A DNA stretch of 64,000 nucleotides from Alteromonadaceae bacterium 2753L.S.0a.02. Lineage in GTDB: Bacteria; Pseudomonadota; Gammaproteobacteria; Pseudomonadales; Cellvibrionaceae. The notes beneath the pieces were generated by a model, which ran no database searches, was not told where the DNA came from, and was given only the letters and a program-made list of their open reading frames with translations. The DNA lies in NCBI GenBank assembly GCA_007827375.1, contig VISH01000002.1, positions 3,497,001 to 3,561,000 of the forward strand. The letters run 5' to 3'. Positions 19,142 through 28,484 of the stretch are shown piece by piece (the stretch's first letter is position 1; every line of letters begins with the position of its first letter). The translations under genes were made by a program, and so were the position numbers.

Positions 19142-20845
19142 CTATAGACCTGCAACCTGTTCATTTTTAAGGGCACTCAGCTCCGGAGTCACTCGCAATA
19201 CTTTTAAGCTTTCCTCAACAATTTTTGCAAAAACGGGTGCTGCAGCTTCACCACCAAAATAACGTCCATCCGTGGGCTCATTAATTACAACCACCGCCAC
19301 CAGCTTTGGATTATCCGCTGGAGCGACGCCAGCAAAAAGCGCCAGGTGCCGGTCTTGAGCGTACCCTTCCGAGGAAACTTTATGAGCAGTGCCCGTTTTT
19401 CCCGCCACCGGATAGGCTTCAATTTGTGCGCGCGTTGCCGTACCACCAGGTTGCGGTACCGTTTTCATCATTTTCAGTACTGCCGAAGCAATAGCGTCAT
19501 TGACTACTGGCGACCCAACGGGTGGTGAATCAACTTTGAGCAAACTGGCATTTTTAAAATTGCCATCGTTGGCTATTGCTGCGTAGGCCTGTGCCAACTG
19601 CACAGCGTTAACACTTAAGCCATATCCAAATGCCAGAGTGGCAACTTCAATTGGCAGCCATCGATTACGATTCGGCAACACGCCGATACTCTCCCCCGGA
19701 AAACCCAAACCGGAGCTCTGTCCCAAACCAAAGCGAAAAAACAAATCGCGGATGTTGGATGGCTCAAGGGAAAGTGCAATTTTGGTAATCCCAACCTGAC
19801 TGGATTTGGTGATAATTTTGGTGAGATTCATCACCCCATAATCCTTTGGATCGAGCAGCGCTTTGCGCCCCACCATGACATAACCCGGGCTGGTATCTAC
19901 CGTATCGCTCACGTGATATTTACCCGATTCGAGTGCAGCCATCATGGTGAGCGGTTTAACTGTGGAACCCGGTTCAAATACATCGGTAAGCGCCCTGTTG
20001 CGCAATTGCCACGGTTTTATGTCACTGCGGTCATTGGGGTTGTAGGCAGGCTGGTTGACCATCGCAAGAATTTCACCGCTTTGAATATCCATGACGACAA
20101 CGGAACCAGACTTGGCTCCCTGCTTGGCTACCGAGCTTGCCAATTCCCGATAGGCGAGATACTGCAAACGCAAATCCAAACTCAGCGTCATCGGTTTTCC
20201 GGAAAGCGGCGCTTTTAAAACCCCCTCTTCCTTAACAATATTGCCTTTCAGATCTTTAATAACGCGCTTGTAACCAGGAGATCCTGCTAAATATTTATCG
20301 AACGCCAGTTCCACGCCTTCCTGGCCATGATCATCAATATCAGTAAAACCAACGACATGGGCGGCAACTTCTCCAGCCGGATAAAATCGCTGATACTCTG
20401 TTTCACCGAAGACTCCTGCAAAGCGTTTACTGAGTACACGCTCAGCATCCTGGGGTGGCAAATGACGCGCAAGGTACATAAATTTTTTATTGGCGTATTT
20501 TGCGAGTCTCGCCTGCAACTTTGATGGTGATTCACCCAGCGCTTTGGCCAGCAAGTTGTGTTGTTCCGCTGACAACAATTGTGGATTTGCGTAAATCGAG
20601 GTGACCGGCGTGCTGACCGCAAGTAATTCACCATTGCGATCGGTTATTACTCCACGATAGGCGTGTAACATTTCGCTGCGCTGCGTGCGGGCTTCGCCTT
20701 CGCTTTGTAAAAATTCAAAACCCTTGTCGTTAGAAGGTATCACCTGCAAATTTGCCAGATGCCACAGGAGCGCGCCGGGAAGCACGCCGAGGAGCCCCGC
20801 CATCACCCACATTCTCCAAGTTGACACAGCATCTTTTTGCTTCAT
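19142..20845 (-). CDS. ftsI: Septal peptidoglycan transpeptidase FtsI (PBP3)
   Basis: FtsI is the class B penicillin-binding protein that crosslinks septal peptidoglycan with FtsW. The 567-residue protein has a single N-terminal membrane anchor (about residues 13-33), a PBP dimerisation domain, and a transpeptidase domain. The active-site motifs are SxxK in FEPGSTVKPLTM, SSQ in TKSSQVG, and KTGT in VAGKTGTAHK. It overlaps ftsL by 4 nt (ATGA). Confidence 0.97.
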   Translation of the reverse strand: MKQKDAVSTWRMWVMAGLLGVLPGALLWHLANLQVIPSNDKGFEFLQSEGEARTQRSEMLHAYRGVITDRNGELLAVSTPVTSIYANPQLLSAEQHNLLAKALGESPSKLQARLAKYANKKFMYLARHLPPQDAERVLSKRFAGVFGETEYQRFYPAGEVAAHVVGFTDIDDHGQEGVELAFDKYLAGSPGYKRVIKDLKGNIVKEEGVLKAPLSGKPMTLSLDLRLQYLAYRELASSVAKQGAKSGSVVVMDIQSGEILAMVNQPAYNPNDRSDIKPWQLRNRALTDVFEPGSTVKPLTMMAALESGKYHVSDTVDTSPGYVMVGRKALLDPKDYGVMNLTKIITKSSQVGITKIALSLEPSNIRDLFFRFGLGQSSGLGFPGESIGVLPNRNRWLPIEVATLAFGYGLSVNAVQLAQAYAAIANDGNFKNASLLKVDSPPVGSPVVNDAIASAVLKMMKTVPQPGGTATRAQIEAYPVAGKTGTAHKVSSEGYAQDRHLALFAGVAPADNPKLVAVVVINEPTDGRYFGGEAAAPVFAKIVEESLKVLRVTPELSALKNEQVAGL

Positions 20846-21162
20846 GGTTTTTTAACCAATACCGTTTTCGACGAATCCGGTTGTTGCATGTTGAGTTTGT
20901 TAACCGCAATATCCTCGATTCTTGAATACGCTGCCCAGGTTCCCTTTTCCAATAAATATTGACCCGATCGCACCTGCAAACTGCTCGACTGTTTCCGCAA
21001 GTCTTCCAATTCTCTGGTCGCCTGACGAGCTTCAAAAGAGGAATACACGACTCCCAATGCGCTCACAAAAACGCCACACCACAACACCATTAAAAATAAA
21101 TTTCCCACCACGGAAATACTTTGGACTTTAGCGCTTGATTTCCCCGATCCTCGGCCACCCAT
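20842..21162 (-). CDS. ftsL: Cell division protein FtsL
   Basis: A 106-residue bitopic division protein that forms a coiled-coil complex with FtsB and FtsQ. It shows a short basic, Ser/Gly-rich cytoplasmic N-terminus, one membrane segment (about residues 19-42) and a heptad-like periplasmic part (EARQATRELEDLRKQSSSLQVR) ending in a short tail. FtsL is poorly conserved. The call rests on size, topology and position between rsmH and ftsI. Confidence 0.92.
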   Translation of the reverse strand: MGGRGSGKSSAKVQSISVVGNLFLMVLWCGVFVSALGVVYSSFEARQATRELEDLRKQSSSLQVRSGQYLLEKGTWAAYSRIEDIAVNKLNMQQPDSSKTVLVKKP

Positions 21163-21169
21163 AATTCAC

Positions 21170-22108
21170 CTACAATTTTTCTGCGACTCTTAAGGTCGCA
21201 CTGCGCGAACGAATATTTTCCTGCAGCTCGTCGCCTCCAGGTCGCACGGCCTTACCGATTATCTTCATGGACTTTTCCAACATCGCCTCGGTAACAGGAA
21301 CACCTGCCGGAAATTGTTTGCCGCGCGACTGATCCCGAAAAAAACGCTTCACTATGCGATCTTCCAGGGAATGAAAACTTATAACCGCCATACGACCACC
21401 AGGTACTAACAATGTGAGTGATTTTTCCAAGGTCGTTATCAAGTCATCTAACTCACTGTTTATAAATATTCGCACCGCCTGAAATGCACGTGTTGCTGGA
21501 TGCTTACCCTTTTCCCATTTCGGATTTGCTTCGCTGACAATATTGGCAAATTGCAGAGTTGTGGTTATCGCTTGCTGCTGCCGCCGGCTTACCACTGCTC
21601 TCGCCATTCGACGCGCAAAGCGCTCTTCGCCGTATTCCTTTAGTACAAACGCTATATCTTCCTCATCTGCACTACTCAACCACTGCGCCGCCGTTTGTCC
21701 CTTACTGCAATCCATGCGCATATCCAGCGGCCCGTCGTGCAAAAAACTGAATCCACGTTCGGGCTGGTCCAACTGCGGCGAAGACACCCCCAAATCCAGT
21801 AGCACGCCTGTTAAAAAATTTTGTTCGCCGCTCGAATTAAACGATTGCAACTGATGCTCAAGGTTCACAAAAGAATCGTGAACCATGTGAAAGCGCTTAT
21901 CCTCCACTGCAAGCGCATCACCCACGGCACAGGCTTGAGGATCTTTGTCGAACGCAAGCAAACAGCCCTTTTCCGAGAGTTGCTCCAAAATAGCCCGACT
22001 GTGACCACCTCGACCAAATGTGCCGTCAACATAGAGCCCGTTGGGGTCTGTAACCAAAGCCGCTACCGACTCCTTAAGGAGTACTGAGTAATGCGCTTGC
22101 TGCGTCAT
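21170..22108 (-). CDS. rsmH: 16S rRNA (cytosine1402-N4)-methyltransferase RsmH (MraW)
   Basis: RsmH methylates C1402 of 16S rRNA using S-adenosylmethionine. The 312-residue protein has the SAM-binding motif VDGTFGRGGHSRAIL, the LLDLGVSSPQLD motif, and the C-terminal VISFHSLEDRIVKRFF and RSRSATLRVAEKL typical of the family. It is the second gene of the dcw operon, 8 nt after mraZ. Confidence 0.97.
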   Translation of the reverse strand: MTQQAHYSVLLKESVAALVTDPNGLYVDGTFGRGGHSRAILEQLSEKGCLLAFDKDPQACAVGDALAVEDKRFHMVHDSFVNLEHQLQSFNSSGEQNFLTGVLLDLGVSSPQLDQPERGFSFLHDGPLDMRMDCSKGQTAAQWLSSADEEDIAFVLKEYGEERFARRMARAVVSRRQQQAITTTLQFANIVSEANPKWEKGKHPATRAFQAVRIFINSELDDLITTLEKSLTLLVPGGRMAVISFHSLEDRIVKRFFRDQSRGKQFPAGVPVTEAMLEKSMKIIGKAVRPGGDELQENIRSRSATLRVAEKL

Positions 22109-22116
22109 GCTTTTCC

Positions 22117-22560
22117 CTACAGCGAAAGCGACAGCATTTCTGCTGGCAATTCGTCATCCACATCCAGATCGGCAACAGAAGCCAACCAGGATTCTTCACT
22201 CCACAATTCGAATTTTTTACCCATGCCAACAAGCATGAGTTTTTTATCGAGATTGGCGTAATTTCTCAGCGTAGGGGGAACAAGTACCCGGCCGTTACTA
22301 TCGAGCTCCAGCGTGCAGGCATAACCCATAAGCAGTCGCTGTGCGCGCAATGCGGCTTTGTTAAAGGTGGGCAGAGCCTCGATTTTGGGCAGAATCTCCT
22401 GCCACTCGGGCTCTGGATAAATGAGTATGCAACGGTCTTGGGTATGGGCCGTCATCACGATACGCCCGTCGCACGCAGACGCCAGCGCATCCCGGTGCAT
22501 TGCCGGAATTGCCATTCGCCCTTTGGCGTCCATGTTAATTGCCTGATTACCCTGAAACAC
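22117..22560 (-). CDS. mraZ: Transcriptional regulator MraZ
   Basis: MraZ is an AbrB/SpoVT-fold DNA-binding protein that forms ring oligomers and represses the dcw promoter. The 147-residue product starts with GTG at 22560. This start is chosen because MFQGNQAINMDAKGRMAIP aligns with the usual N-terminus, and a duplicate motif (ELDSNGRVLVPPTLRNYA) marks the second half of the pseudo-dimer. The RBS is weak (AGG about 13 nt upstream). Four GTGG boxes lie in its leader, implying autoregulation. Confidence 0.96.
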   Translation of the reverse strand: MFQGNQAINMDAKGRMAIPAMHRDALASACDGRIVMTAHTQDRCILIYPEPEWQEILPKIEALPTFNKAALRAQRLLMGYACTLELDSNGRVLVPPTLRNYANLDKKLMLVGMGKKFELWSEESWLASVADLDVDDELPAEMLSLSL

Positions 22561-22611
22561 GTTGATTTAGATGCCTTTGTACCCGTTTCCCCACCGGAGC
22601 CGACCCAGACT

Positions 22612-22645
22612 CCACAAAAAACCACTTAATACCACTTTACACCAC
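22612..22645 (-). promoter_or_regulatory. MraZ operator: four GTGG boxes with 10-bp period
   Basis: On the minus strand GTGG occurs at 22645-22642, 22635-22632, 22625-22622 and 22615-22612, exactly 10 bp apart. Three copies read AGTGGT. MraZ is known to bind direct repeats of this kind, spaced one helical turn apart, in front of mraZ. A fifth GTGG at 22594-22591 is one base out of phase. The boxes lie just downstream of the predicted start site, so binding should block initiation or early elongation. Confidence 0.8.
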
Positions 22646-22653
22646 TTTTGCAC

Positions 22654-22681
22654 ACTATATTTCCGATTGACGCAAAGTCAA
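22654..22681 (-). promoter_or_regulatory. Sigma-70 promoter of the dcw operon (Pmra)
   Basis: The minus strand has TTGACT at 22681-22676 and TATAGT at 22659-22654 with a 16-bp spacer, each 5 of 6 to consensus. The predicted start near 22647 immediately precedes the GTGG boxes. It is the best promoter match found in the window and sits where Pmra lies in E. coli. Confidence 0.75.
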
Positions 22682-22906
22682 GGAAAAGGCGAGCATTTTC
22701 GGCGCTAAGCCATTGAAATTACGGAACTTTTAGAGGACGTATACACAGCATACGCAACAGAGAGGAGGAAAAAACTTGAATAAAGGCAATGACTTAAGTA
22801 GTGCAGCTAGAATCTACTTTAAGTTCAAGACTTTTTCGGATTATAAATGTCTAAGATATAGACTGTAGAGGTATAAAACGACACCCTGACTTGGGGTGAA
22901 AAGTGA
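22682..22906. other. Intergenic region between histidine kinase and the dcw promoter
   Basis: Together with the mraZ leader this makes about 346 bp without a gene. Apart from the promoter and operator, and the terminator-like hairpin at 22874-22898, I see no coding signal. A purine-rich segment near 22760-22775 resembles an RBS but no open frame follows it. Confidence 0.5.
22874..22898 (-). terminator. Probable terminator after the hybrid histidine kinase gene
   Basis: Minus strand: CACCC, loop CAAGTCA, GGGTG, then TCGTTTTA. A five-pair GC-rich stem with a short T run lies 9 nt past the kinase stop codon. The stem is short, so termination may be partial. Confidence 0.5.
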
Positions 22907-24901
22907 CTAGACCAAGTGTGTGTTAAACACATCGATAAGCTTGTTAACTTCAACAGGCTTGGTAAGGTAATCCACAAACCCCGCCTGCAAGCCCTTCTTG
23001 ATATCGAGGGACATGGCATTGGCAGACAGTGCCACCACAGGGATATTTTTAGTTAATTCGTCGTTTTTAAGAACTTCCAGAACCTCATAGCCGTCAAGAT
23101 CGGGCAAATTAATATCGAGGACGATGATGTCAGGCTGCGAAGTCCGGGCTTCGTAAATGCCCACAAGCGGCTCCATCATCGTTTTTACCTCGAGCTGTTC
23201 GAAACGATCGATGATTTTTTCAAAGAGTTTGGTATTGGCCGGGTTATCTTCAATATACAAAATGCGCTTTCGGCCAACGATACTAAGGTCTTTGCGCTTT
23301 GCTAAAAACGCATCGTCGGCCTGCGCAGAAATTGCTTTCTCGCCTTCCTGTGCAATCGGCAATTCCACCCAGAACTCCGACCCCACACCGGGCTCGCTTT
23401 CAAAACCAATCGCACCGCGCATCATTTCAATGAGTCGTTTCGTGATAACCAAACCGACGCCACTGCCTTCAACCGCACCGCACTCTGCGTTAAGACGATT
23501 AAACGGTTCGAACACATGAGGTTGCTGTTCAACGGCTATTCCCAAGCCAGTGTCGCGCACCGCTATGCGCAAGATTTCAGCATTGGGTTTCTGCAAGGAA
23601 ATTTCTACTTTGCCGCGTTCCTGATTGTATTTCACCGCATTAGACAGCAAGTTGATTAACGCCTGCTTCAGGCGTGTATTGTCGGCAAAAATAGCAGTGT
23701 CACCTAAGCCGTTTTCGACACGCTTGATTTCGATAGTACGCTCCAGGCCGAGCGGCTCAACCAGCTTTAAACAATCATCCAGCACCCGCTGTGGGTAAAC
23801 AGGTTCCAAAGAAAGCGTTAAGCGGCCCGCCTCAATTTTTGCGAGATCGAGTATCTCGTTAATGAGATTCAGCAAATGACTGCCCGCTTTGCGAACCTCA
23901 GAGAGATTTTCACACTGCTCCGGAGTGAGGTTGGTGTCGTAATCAAACAACTGCACATAGCCCAAAATTGCGTTTAGCGGGGTGCGCAACTCGTGGCTCA
24001 TACTGGAAAGAAATTCGGATTTCGCCTGATTGGCTTTTTCGGCCGCAACCTTCGCCTGCACGACGGCGAGCTGGGTATTTTTGAGTTCAGTAATGTCCAT
24101 ATTACTGCCCGAAATTTTAACGGCGCGCCCCTCTTTGTTGTAGCTCGCTTCAGCGCGAGCGCGCAGCCATCGCAAAGAGCCATCTTTGGCGCGAATTTGA
24201 TATTCGATGTCGAAGGGTTCGCGCTCAAGAATGTGACCGCGCAAAGCCTCTTTAAAACGCTTTACATCCACCTCAGACATGCGCGCTTCCCAATCGGCAA
24301 TATTGGTGAGCTTAAAATCACGCACATCTTGCGGAGTAAAGCCAATTTGTTCCCAACAGATATCAGAAAACGTGATGTTGCCAGATTCAATATTCCACTC
24401 CCAAATGCCATCGCGCGTACCCGCAATGATGCGTGAGTAGCGCGCTTCACTGGCACGCAGCGCCTGCTCGGTCTGCTTGAGCTGTGAAATGTTGTAATTA
24501 ACTCCGGCGACGTGGTGTGTCCAACCGCTCGCATCACGAAACCCCTGACCGGTAACACGCACCCACAGGTAATAACCCATTTTTGCTTGAAGTCGGTAGC
24601 AAAGATCGAGGGAAACACCGTCGCGAATGGTGGTGGTGATAGCTTCGTAGAAGGGGCTGCGGTCATCCGGATGAATGTAATTGAGAAGGACTTCCGGTTC
24701 GGTCATGTTCTGGATATCAAGCTCGTTGTAGCCGAGCTCTCGCCAGAAAGTTCCATACCAGCGCAATCTGTTGGAACCGAGATCCCACTCCCAGAAGCCG
24801 TGACCACTGCCCAGCATACTGCGCTGGTAGCTGGCCATTTCCTCCCCGAGAATGGCCTTGTCCACATCACAGGACTCCGGATTCCAAATTACATCCAGCA
24901 T
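22907..24901 (-). CDS. Hybrid sensor histidine kinase (PAS-PAS-HisKA-HATPase-REC)
   Basis: A 664-residue soluble two-component protein. Two PAS/PAC modules (about residues 25-140 and 150-275) precede the dimerisation/phospho-acceptor helix with SSMSHELRTPLNAILG (His near 300). The ATPase domain follows, with the N box (LKQALINLLSNAVKYN) and G boxes (RDTGLGIA, EGSGVGLVI). A C-terminal receiver has the acidic pair (YIEDN), phospho-Asp in IVLDINLPDLDGY, and a Lys in LTKPVEV. There is no membrane segment, so sensing is probably cytoplasmic. No output regulator is adjacent. ATG at 24901 is chosen over one 33 nt upstream because GGGAAG precedes it. Confidence 0.92.
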   Translation of the reverse strand: MLDVIWNPESCDVDKAILGEEMASYQRSMLGSGHGFWEWDLGSNRLRWYGTFWRELGYNELDIQNMTEPEVLLNYIHPDDRSPFYEAITTTIRDGVSLDLCYRLQAKMGYYLWVRVTGQGFRDASGWTHHVAGVNYNISQLKQTEQALRASEARYSRIIAGTRDGIWEWNIESGNITFSDICWEQIGFTPQDVRDFKLTNIADWEARMSEVDVKRFKEALRGHILEREPFDIEYQIRAKDGSLRWLRARAEASYNKEGRAVKISGSNMDITELKNTQLAVVQAKVAAEKANQAKSEFLSSMSHELRTPLNAILGYVQLFDYDTNLTPEQCENLSEVRKAGSHLLNLINEILDLAKIEAGRLTLSLEPVYPQRVLDDCLKLVEPLGLERTIEIKRVENGLGDTAIFADNTRLKQALINLLSNAVKYNQERGKVEISLQKPNAEILRIAVRDTGLGIAVEQQPHVFEPFNRLNAECGAVEGSGVGLVITKRLIEMMRGAIGFESEPGVGSEFWVELPIAQEGEKAISAQADDAFLAKRKDLSIVGRKRILYIEDNPANTKLFEKIIDRFEQLEVKTMMEPLVGIYEARTSQPDIIVLDINLPDLDGYEVLEVLKNDELTKNIPVVALSANAMSLDIKKGLQAGFVDYLTKPVEVNKLIDVFNTHLV

Positions 24902-25098
24902 CGTCTTCCCTTTTTTTTCACTGGTCGTGGGCATTTTTTATACTGCGCTATGTTGGCACTCCACATCGAGTGTCGCAATAGGCCTAAAGTATGTGTGCGC
25001 TACGAATAATGGCTCGAAGCTCAAGCATGCTTGTTAGTTGACGCCGTAAGAAATGCATACGCGCCGCAATGCCTTTTGCGTAACGCTAAGAAATTTTT

Positions 25099-25452
<354 letters not shown>

Positions 25453-25598
25453 CTGCGAAGAGTACAAATCTGCGCACCAAATCACAAGGAATTGCGTCTA
25501 AATACTCTTACATTTCTTGAAATTGAACAAATTGGCAGATTCTAGCCGCACTCCCAAACACTTTTCGATTGGGTTTGCCCGAGATTACTAGGGTGAAT

Positions 25599-25952
25599 TT
25601 AAATGGAAAACGATGAACCGCAACCGCAGGTGGACGAAGCATTGGGGTTTTCGACAGTAAACCGAGAGCCTTGCAAGCCCTCTTCATAATCGAGTTTGGC
25701 GCCAACCAGATAGGGATAACTCATGGAATCGACAAGCACGGTGATGCCCTCTTTCTCTATCAGAGCATCGTCTTCGCCGCTCGCCTCATCGAATGCAAAA
25801 CCATACTGAAAGCCCGAGCAGCCACCACCGGTCACGTATACGCGGAGCTTGAGATCGGGGTTGCCTTCTTCCTCAATCAGATTTTTAACCATATTGGCTG
25901 CGTTCTGGGTTACCAGTAGCGGTTCTGGCGTAAACTCTTGTGCACCGCTCAT
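25599..25952 (-). CDS. erpA: Iron-sulfur cluster insertion protein ErpA
   Basis: ErpA is an A-type carrier that delivers iron-sulfur clusters to apoproteins, including isoprenoid-pathway enzymes. The 117-residue product has the three conserved cysteines of the family: GGGCSGFQYGF and the C-terminal CGCGSSF. I chose ATG at 25952 (MSGAQEFTPEPLLVTQ) with AGAGG 8 nt upstream; a start 36 nt earlier is also open. It follows the bactofilin gene on the same strand, as in the argC-to-erpA block of Pseudomonas. Confidence 0.95.
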   Translation of the reverse strand: MSGAQEFTPEPLLVTQNAANMVKNLIEEEGNPDLKLRVYVTGGGCSGFQYGFAFDEASGEDDALIEKEGITVLVDSMSYPYLVGAKLDYEEGLQGSRFTVENPNASSTCGCGSSFSI

Positions 25953-26034
25953 TGCAATAGCCTCTTTAAACGATTCGTAAGGTAGCATTGCCGAATTATC
26001 AGATTAACCCAGCAAATGAGTCAAGTATGCAGCA

Positions 26035-26484
26035 CTACGCCTTTTGTACTTCCACTGGCTCTGCGGCTTGCTCCACGGCGCTCACCGGTGCCGACGAGGC
26101 ATCGAGCTGCTGCAATTGCTCGTCGCTGATGTGCATTAATTTACCGTTAACCGCTGCGCCTTTCACCATTTCAATCACTTTGTAGTACACATCGCCGTTT
26201 ACCAGGGCATTGGCAGCCAGCTCGAGGTGCTTGCTGCAATACACGTCGCCATTTACCTGACCATTGATAATAATTTTGGGAGCCCGAATTTCACCGCTAA
26301 CCTCACCCTTGCTGCGAACCCTCAAGAGCGCATCAGAGGCCGTGTCCGCAACAACGTTGCCCCTCACCCGGCCTTCAATGTCGAGGGTACCGCCAAAACG
26401 TACATCACCGGTAATTTCCAGCGCATTATCAAAGAGTGTATGGCCACCGTTTGCAAATGGGTTGTCTTTTTTCTTGGGAAACAT
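26035..26484 (-). CDS. Bactofilin family cytoskeletal protein
   Basis: A 149-residue bactofilin, a beta-helical protein that polymerises without nucleotide. The core (about residues 17-110) shows the repeated turn pattern with G-x-V/I-x-G steps: ITGDVRFGGTLDIEGRVRGNV, then SGEIRAPKIIINGQVNGDVYC. A positively charged N-terminal tail (MFPKKKDN) could contact the membrane, and the C-terminus is Ala/Glu-rich. ATG at 26484 has a perfect GAGGAGG upstream. It starts 4 nt before the stop of the upstream coiled-coil gene, so the two are probably coupled. A role in shape or envelope organisation is inferred from the family. Confidence 0.9.
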   Translation of the reverse strand: MFPKKKDNPFANGGHTLFDNALEITGDVRFGGTLDIEGRVRGNVVADTASDALLRVRSKGEVSGEIRAPKIIINGQVNGDVYCSKHLELAANALVNGDVYYKVIEMVKGAAVNGKLMHISDEQLQQLDASSAPVSAVEQAAEPVEVQKA

Positions 26485-26488
26485 GTTG

Positions 26489-27229
26489 TTAGGCCTCCTC
26501 GACCAGCCATCCAAAGCGCTTTTCAATGGTCACGGCTTCCTTGCCTGTAGAGCTCGCCACCAGCTCAATGCGCTCGGGTTCAAAACCCTCCGGCAGGGAG
26601 AGACGCCCTTGTACCGTTTGAAAATACTTGAATCGCAGTTTTATACGATCGGTTGATACTTGGTCTGACAGCTGATTAAGTGAAAACTCAGCTTCAATAC
26701 CGTTTAATTTGCCAATCACGTTAAATGAAAGGTAACCATTTAACAGTTGGTGATTTACCGCTAACTGCTGCAGCACCACTTTATAGTCGAAGGTTCGCGC
26801 GCTATCAGTGTCGATAATTTCCACAGCGCCAAAGGTTAAGCCCCGTTTGTTTCCGGTTGGCGCCATAAGGTTGCGGTAGAAGCTGTTGTCTTCCTCCAAT
26901 TTGGCGACCTGATCTTTGAGGTCGATAACTTCCTGTCGTACATCTTCGTTGGATTGCCGATCCACTTCTGCACCCAGCTGGATGTTGGCAATTTGTTGCT
27001 CAAGTTCCGAGACCTGTTTGGTACGCGTATTTAAGGCAGTGCTAAGTGCTGCCACGTCTTGTAGGGCCTGTTCCTGGCCAGACATACCTCTACGGTGGCC
27101 CAGCTCATAACTAATATAGCCGATTGCAGCCATTAACCCCGCAATAACAAAATAGGCTAAAACGCGCACGTAAGGGCGGTCTTGAACAATTTTTAGGGGG
27201 TACTGTTTTGTTCCTTTAACAACAGCCAT
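26489..27229 (-). CDS. Single-pass membrane protein with coiled coil (DUF6776-like)
   Basis: A 246-residue protein of unknown function. A short basic cytoplasmic part is followed by one membrane segment (about residues 24-44), a long coiled coil (about 55-120, ending EEDNSFYRNLM), and a probably periplasmic C-terminal beta-rich domain (about 125-246, with YFQTVQGRLSLPEGF). The FYRNLMAP motif is typical of a family seen next to bactofilin genes in gammaproteobacteria. From memory this is DUF6776; I cannot confirm the number. Close linkage to the bactofilin gene suggests a membrane partner for it. Confidence 0.75.
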   Translation of the reverse strand: MAVVKGTKQYPLKIVQDRPYVRVLAYFVIAGLMAAIGYISYELGHRRGMSGQEQALQDVAALSTALNTRTKQVSELEQQIANIQLGAEVDRQSNEDVRQEVIDLKDQVAKLEEDNSFYRNLMAPTGNKRGLTFGAVEIIDTDSARTFDYKVVLQQLAVNHQLLNGYLSFNVIGKLNGIEAEFSLNQLSDQVSTDRIKLRFKYFQTVQGRLSLPEGFEPERIELVASSTGKEAVTIEKRFGWLVEEA

Positions 27230-27327
27230 TGCTTACCTCCTGCGGCACAGAGTGTTTCTTTATTTTTTTGGAAACGCTGCAAAATAAAAATATTTTCACC
27301 GCTTCCTTAGGGATATTTCACCGCTGC

Positions 27328-28368
27328 CTATGGCAACAACGCAGGAGACGACAACCCAAGAGTTTCTTCAAAACCGAACATGATATTCATATTCTGCACG
27401 CCTTGCCCCGAGGCGCCTTTTGTTAAATTATCGATGACAGCCATTACCACAACCGTACCCCTTTGCTGCGGCTCAAGAACGGATAATCTGCACATATTCG
27501 AACTTTTGACACTTCGGGTTTGCGGGCATACTCCCTGGGGAAGCACATCAACAAAGGGCTCGTTCGCGTAAAAGTCTTCAAACAGCGCTTGCAAATCGAC
27601 ATTTTTAGTGAGCTTTGCATAAAGTGTAGAGTGAATACCACGAATGGTTGGCAACAAGTGTGGAACAAATGTGAGCATGGCTTCGGTGGCGTCGGGCGAT
27701 TGCATATCCCGCAAACCTTGCTCAATTTCGGGGAGGTGACGATGCCCACTCACACCATAAGCCTTAAAGCTATCGCTTACCTCCGCGAGCAATAAATCGA
27801 CTTTGCCCTGCTTGCCCGCGCCGCTGATGCCCGAGGCGGAATTTGCAATGAGGTGGCTTGGATCAATCAAATCATTGCTCAGTAAGGGTAAAAAACCCAA
27901 CTGCACAGAGGTGGGATAACAGCCCGGGCAAGCAATAAGCTGGGCATTTTTTATCGCTTCTCGGTGCATTTCAGGCAAACCATAAACAGCTTCCGCAACC
28001 AATTCAGGGCAGCCGTGTTTTTGGCCGTACCACTGTTCCCAAGTGGCAATATCGCGAATACGGAAATCCGCAGAGAGATCGATAACCCTCACTCCGGCGT
28101 TGAATAAGTCTTTCATCATCGCCTGAGCAACGCCGTGCGGTGTGGCGAAAAATACCAAATCACATGCACTGAGCGCGTCCACGTCGGGAGCCTCAAAGAC
28201 AAGATCGTCATAGTGCCCGCGAAGGTTGGGAAACAACTCCGGCACCGCTTTTCCGGCTTCGGCTCGCGAGGTAATCATGCAAACCTCCGCTTTGGGGTGG
28301 ACTGCCAGCAACCTCAAAAGCTCAACACCGGTGTACCCGGTCCCTCCAACAATCGCTACTTTTATCAC
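27328..28368 (-). CDS. argC: N-acetyl-gamma-glutamyl-phosphate reductase ArgC
   Basis: ArgC reduces N-acetylglutamyl phosphate to the semialdehyde with NADPH in arginine synthesis. The 346-residue protein has the Rossmann loop VAIVGGTGYTGVELLRLLA and the active-site Cys in CPGCYPTSVQLG, with the late HLPEIEQ His. I chose a GTG start at 28368 because GGAG lies 6 nt upstream and the N-terminus (M/V)IKVAIVGG matches homologues. A TTG 12 nt earlier is the alternative. It is divergent from the CLC gene. Confidence 0.95.
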   Translation of the reverse strand: MIKVAIVGGTGYTGVELLRLLAVHPKAEVCMITSRAEAGKAVPELFPNLRGHYDDLVFEAPDVDALSACDLVFFATPHGVAQAMMKDLFNAGVRVIDLSADFRIRDIATWEQWYGQKHGCPELVAEAVYGLPEMHREAIKNAQLIACPGCYPTSVQLGFLPLLSNDLIDPSHLIANSASGISGAGKQGKVDLLLAEVSDSFKAYGVSGHRHLPEIEQGLRDMQSPDATEAMLTFVPHLLPTIRGIHSTLYAKLTKNVDLQALFEDFYANEPFVDVLPQGVCPQTRSVKSSNMCRLSVLEPQQRGTVVVMAVIDNLTKGASGQGVQNMNIMFGFEETLGLSSPALLP

Positions 28369-28484
28369 CTTTCGCTCCAATTCTGATCATGACGAAATAA
28401 GCCGCGTATGATAATGTTGTTTGGATAAAAGCAAAAGAAAGCTTGTGGCGGCTTACGGTATCATGCGGCGTTGAGGGCGAATTT

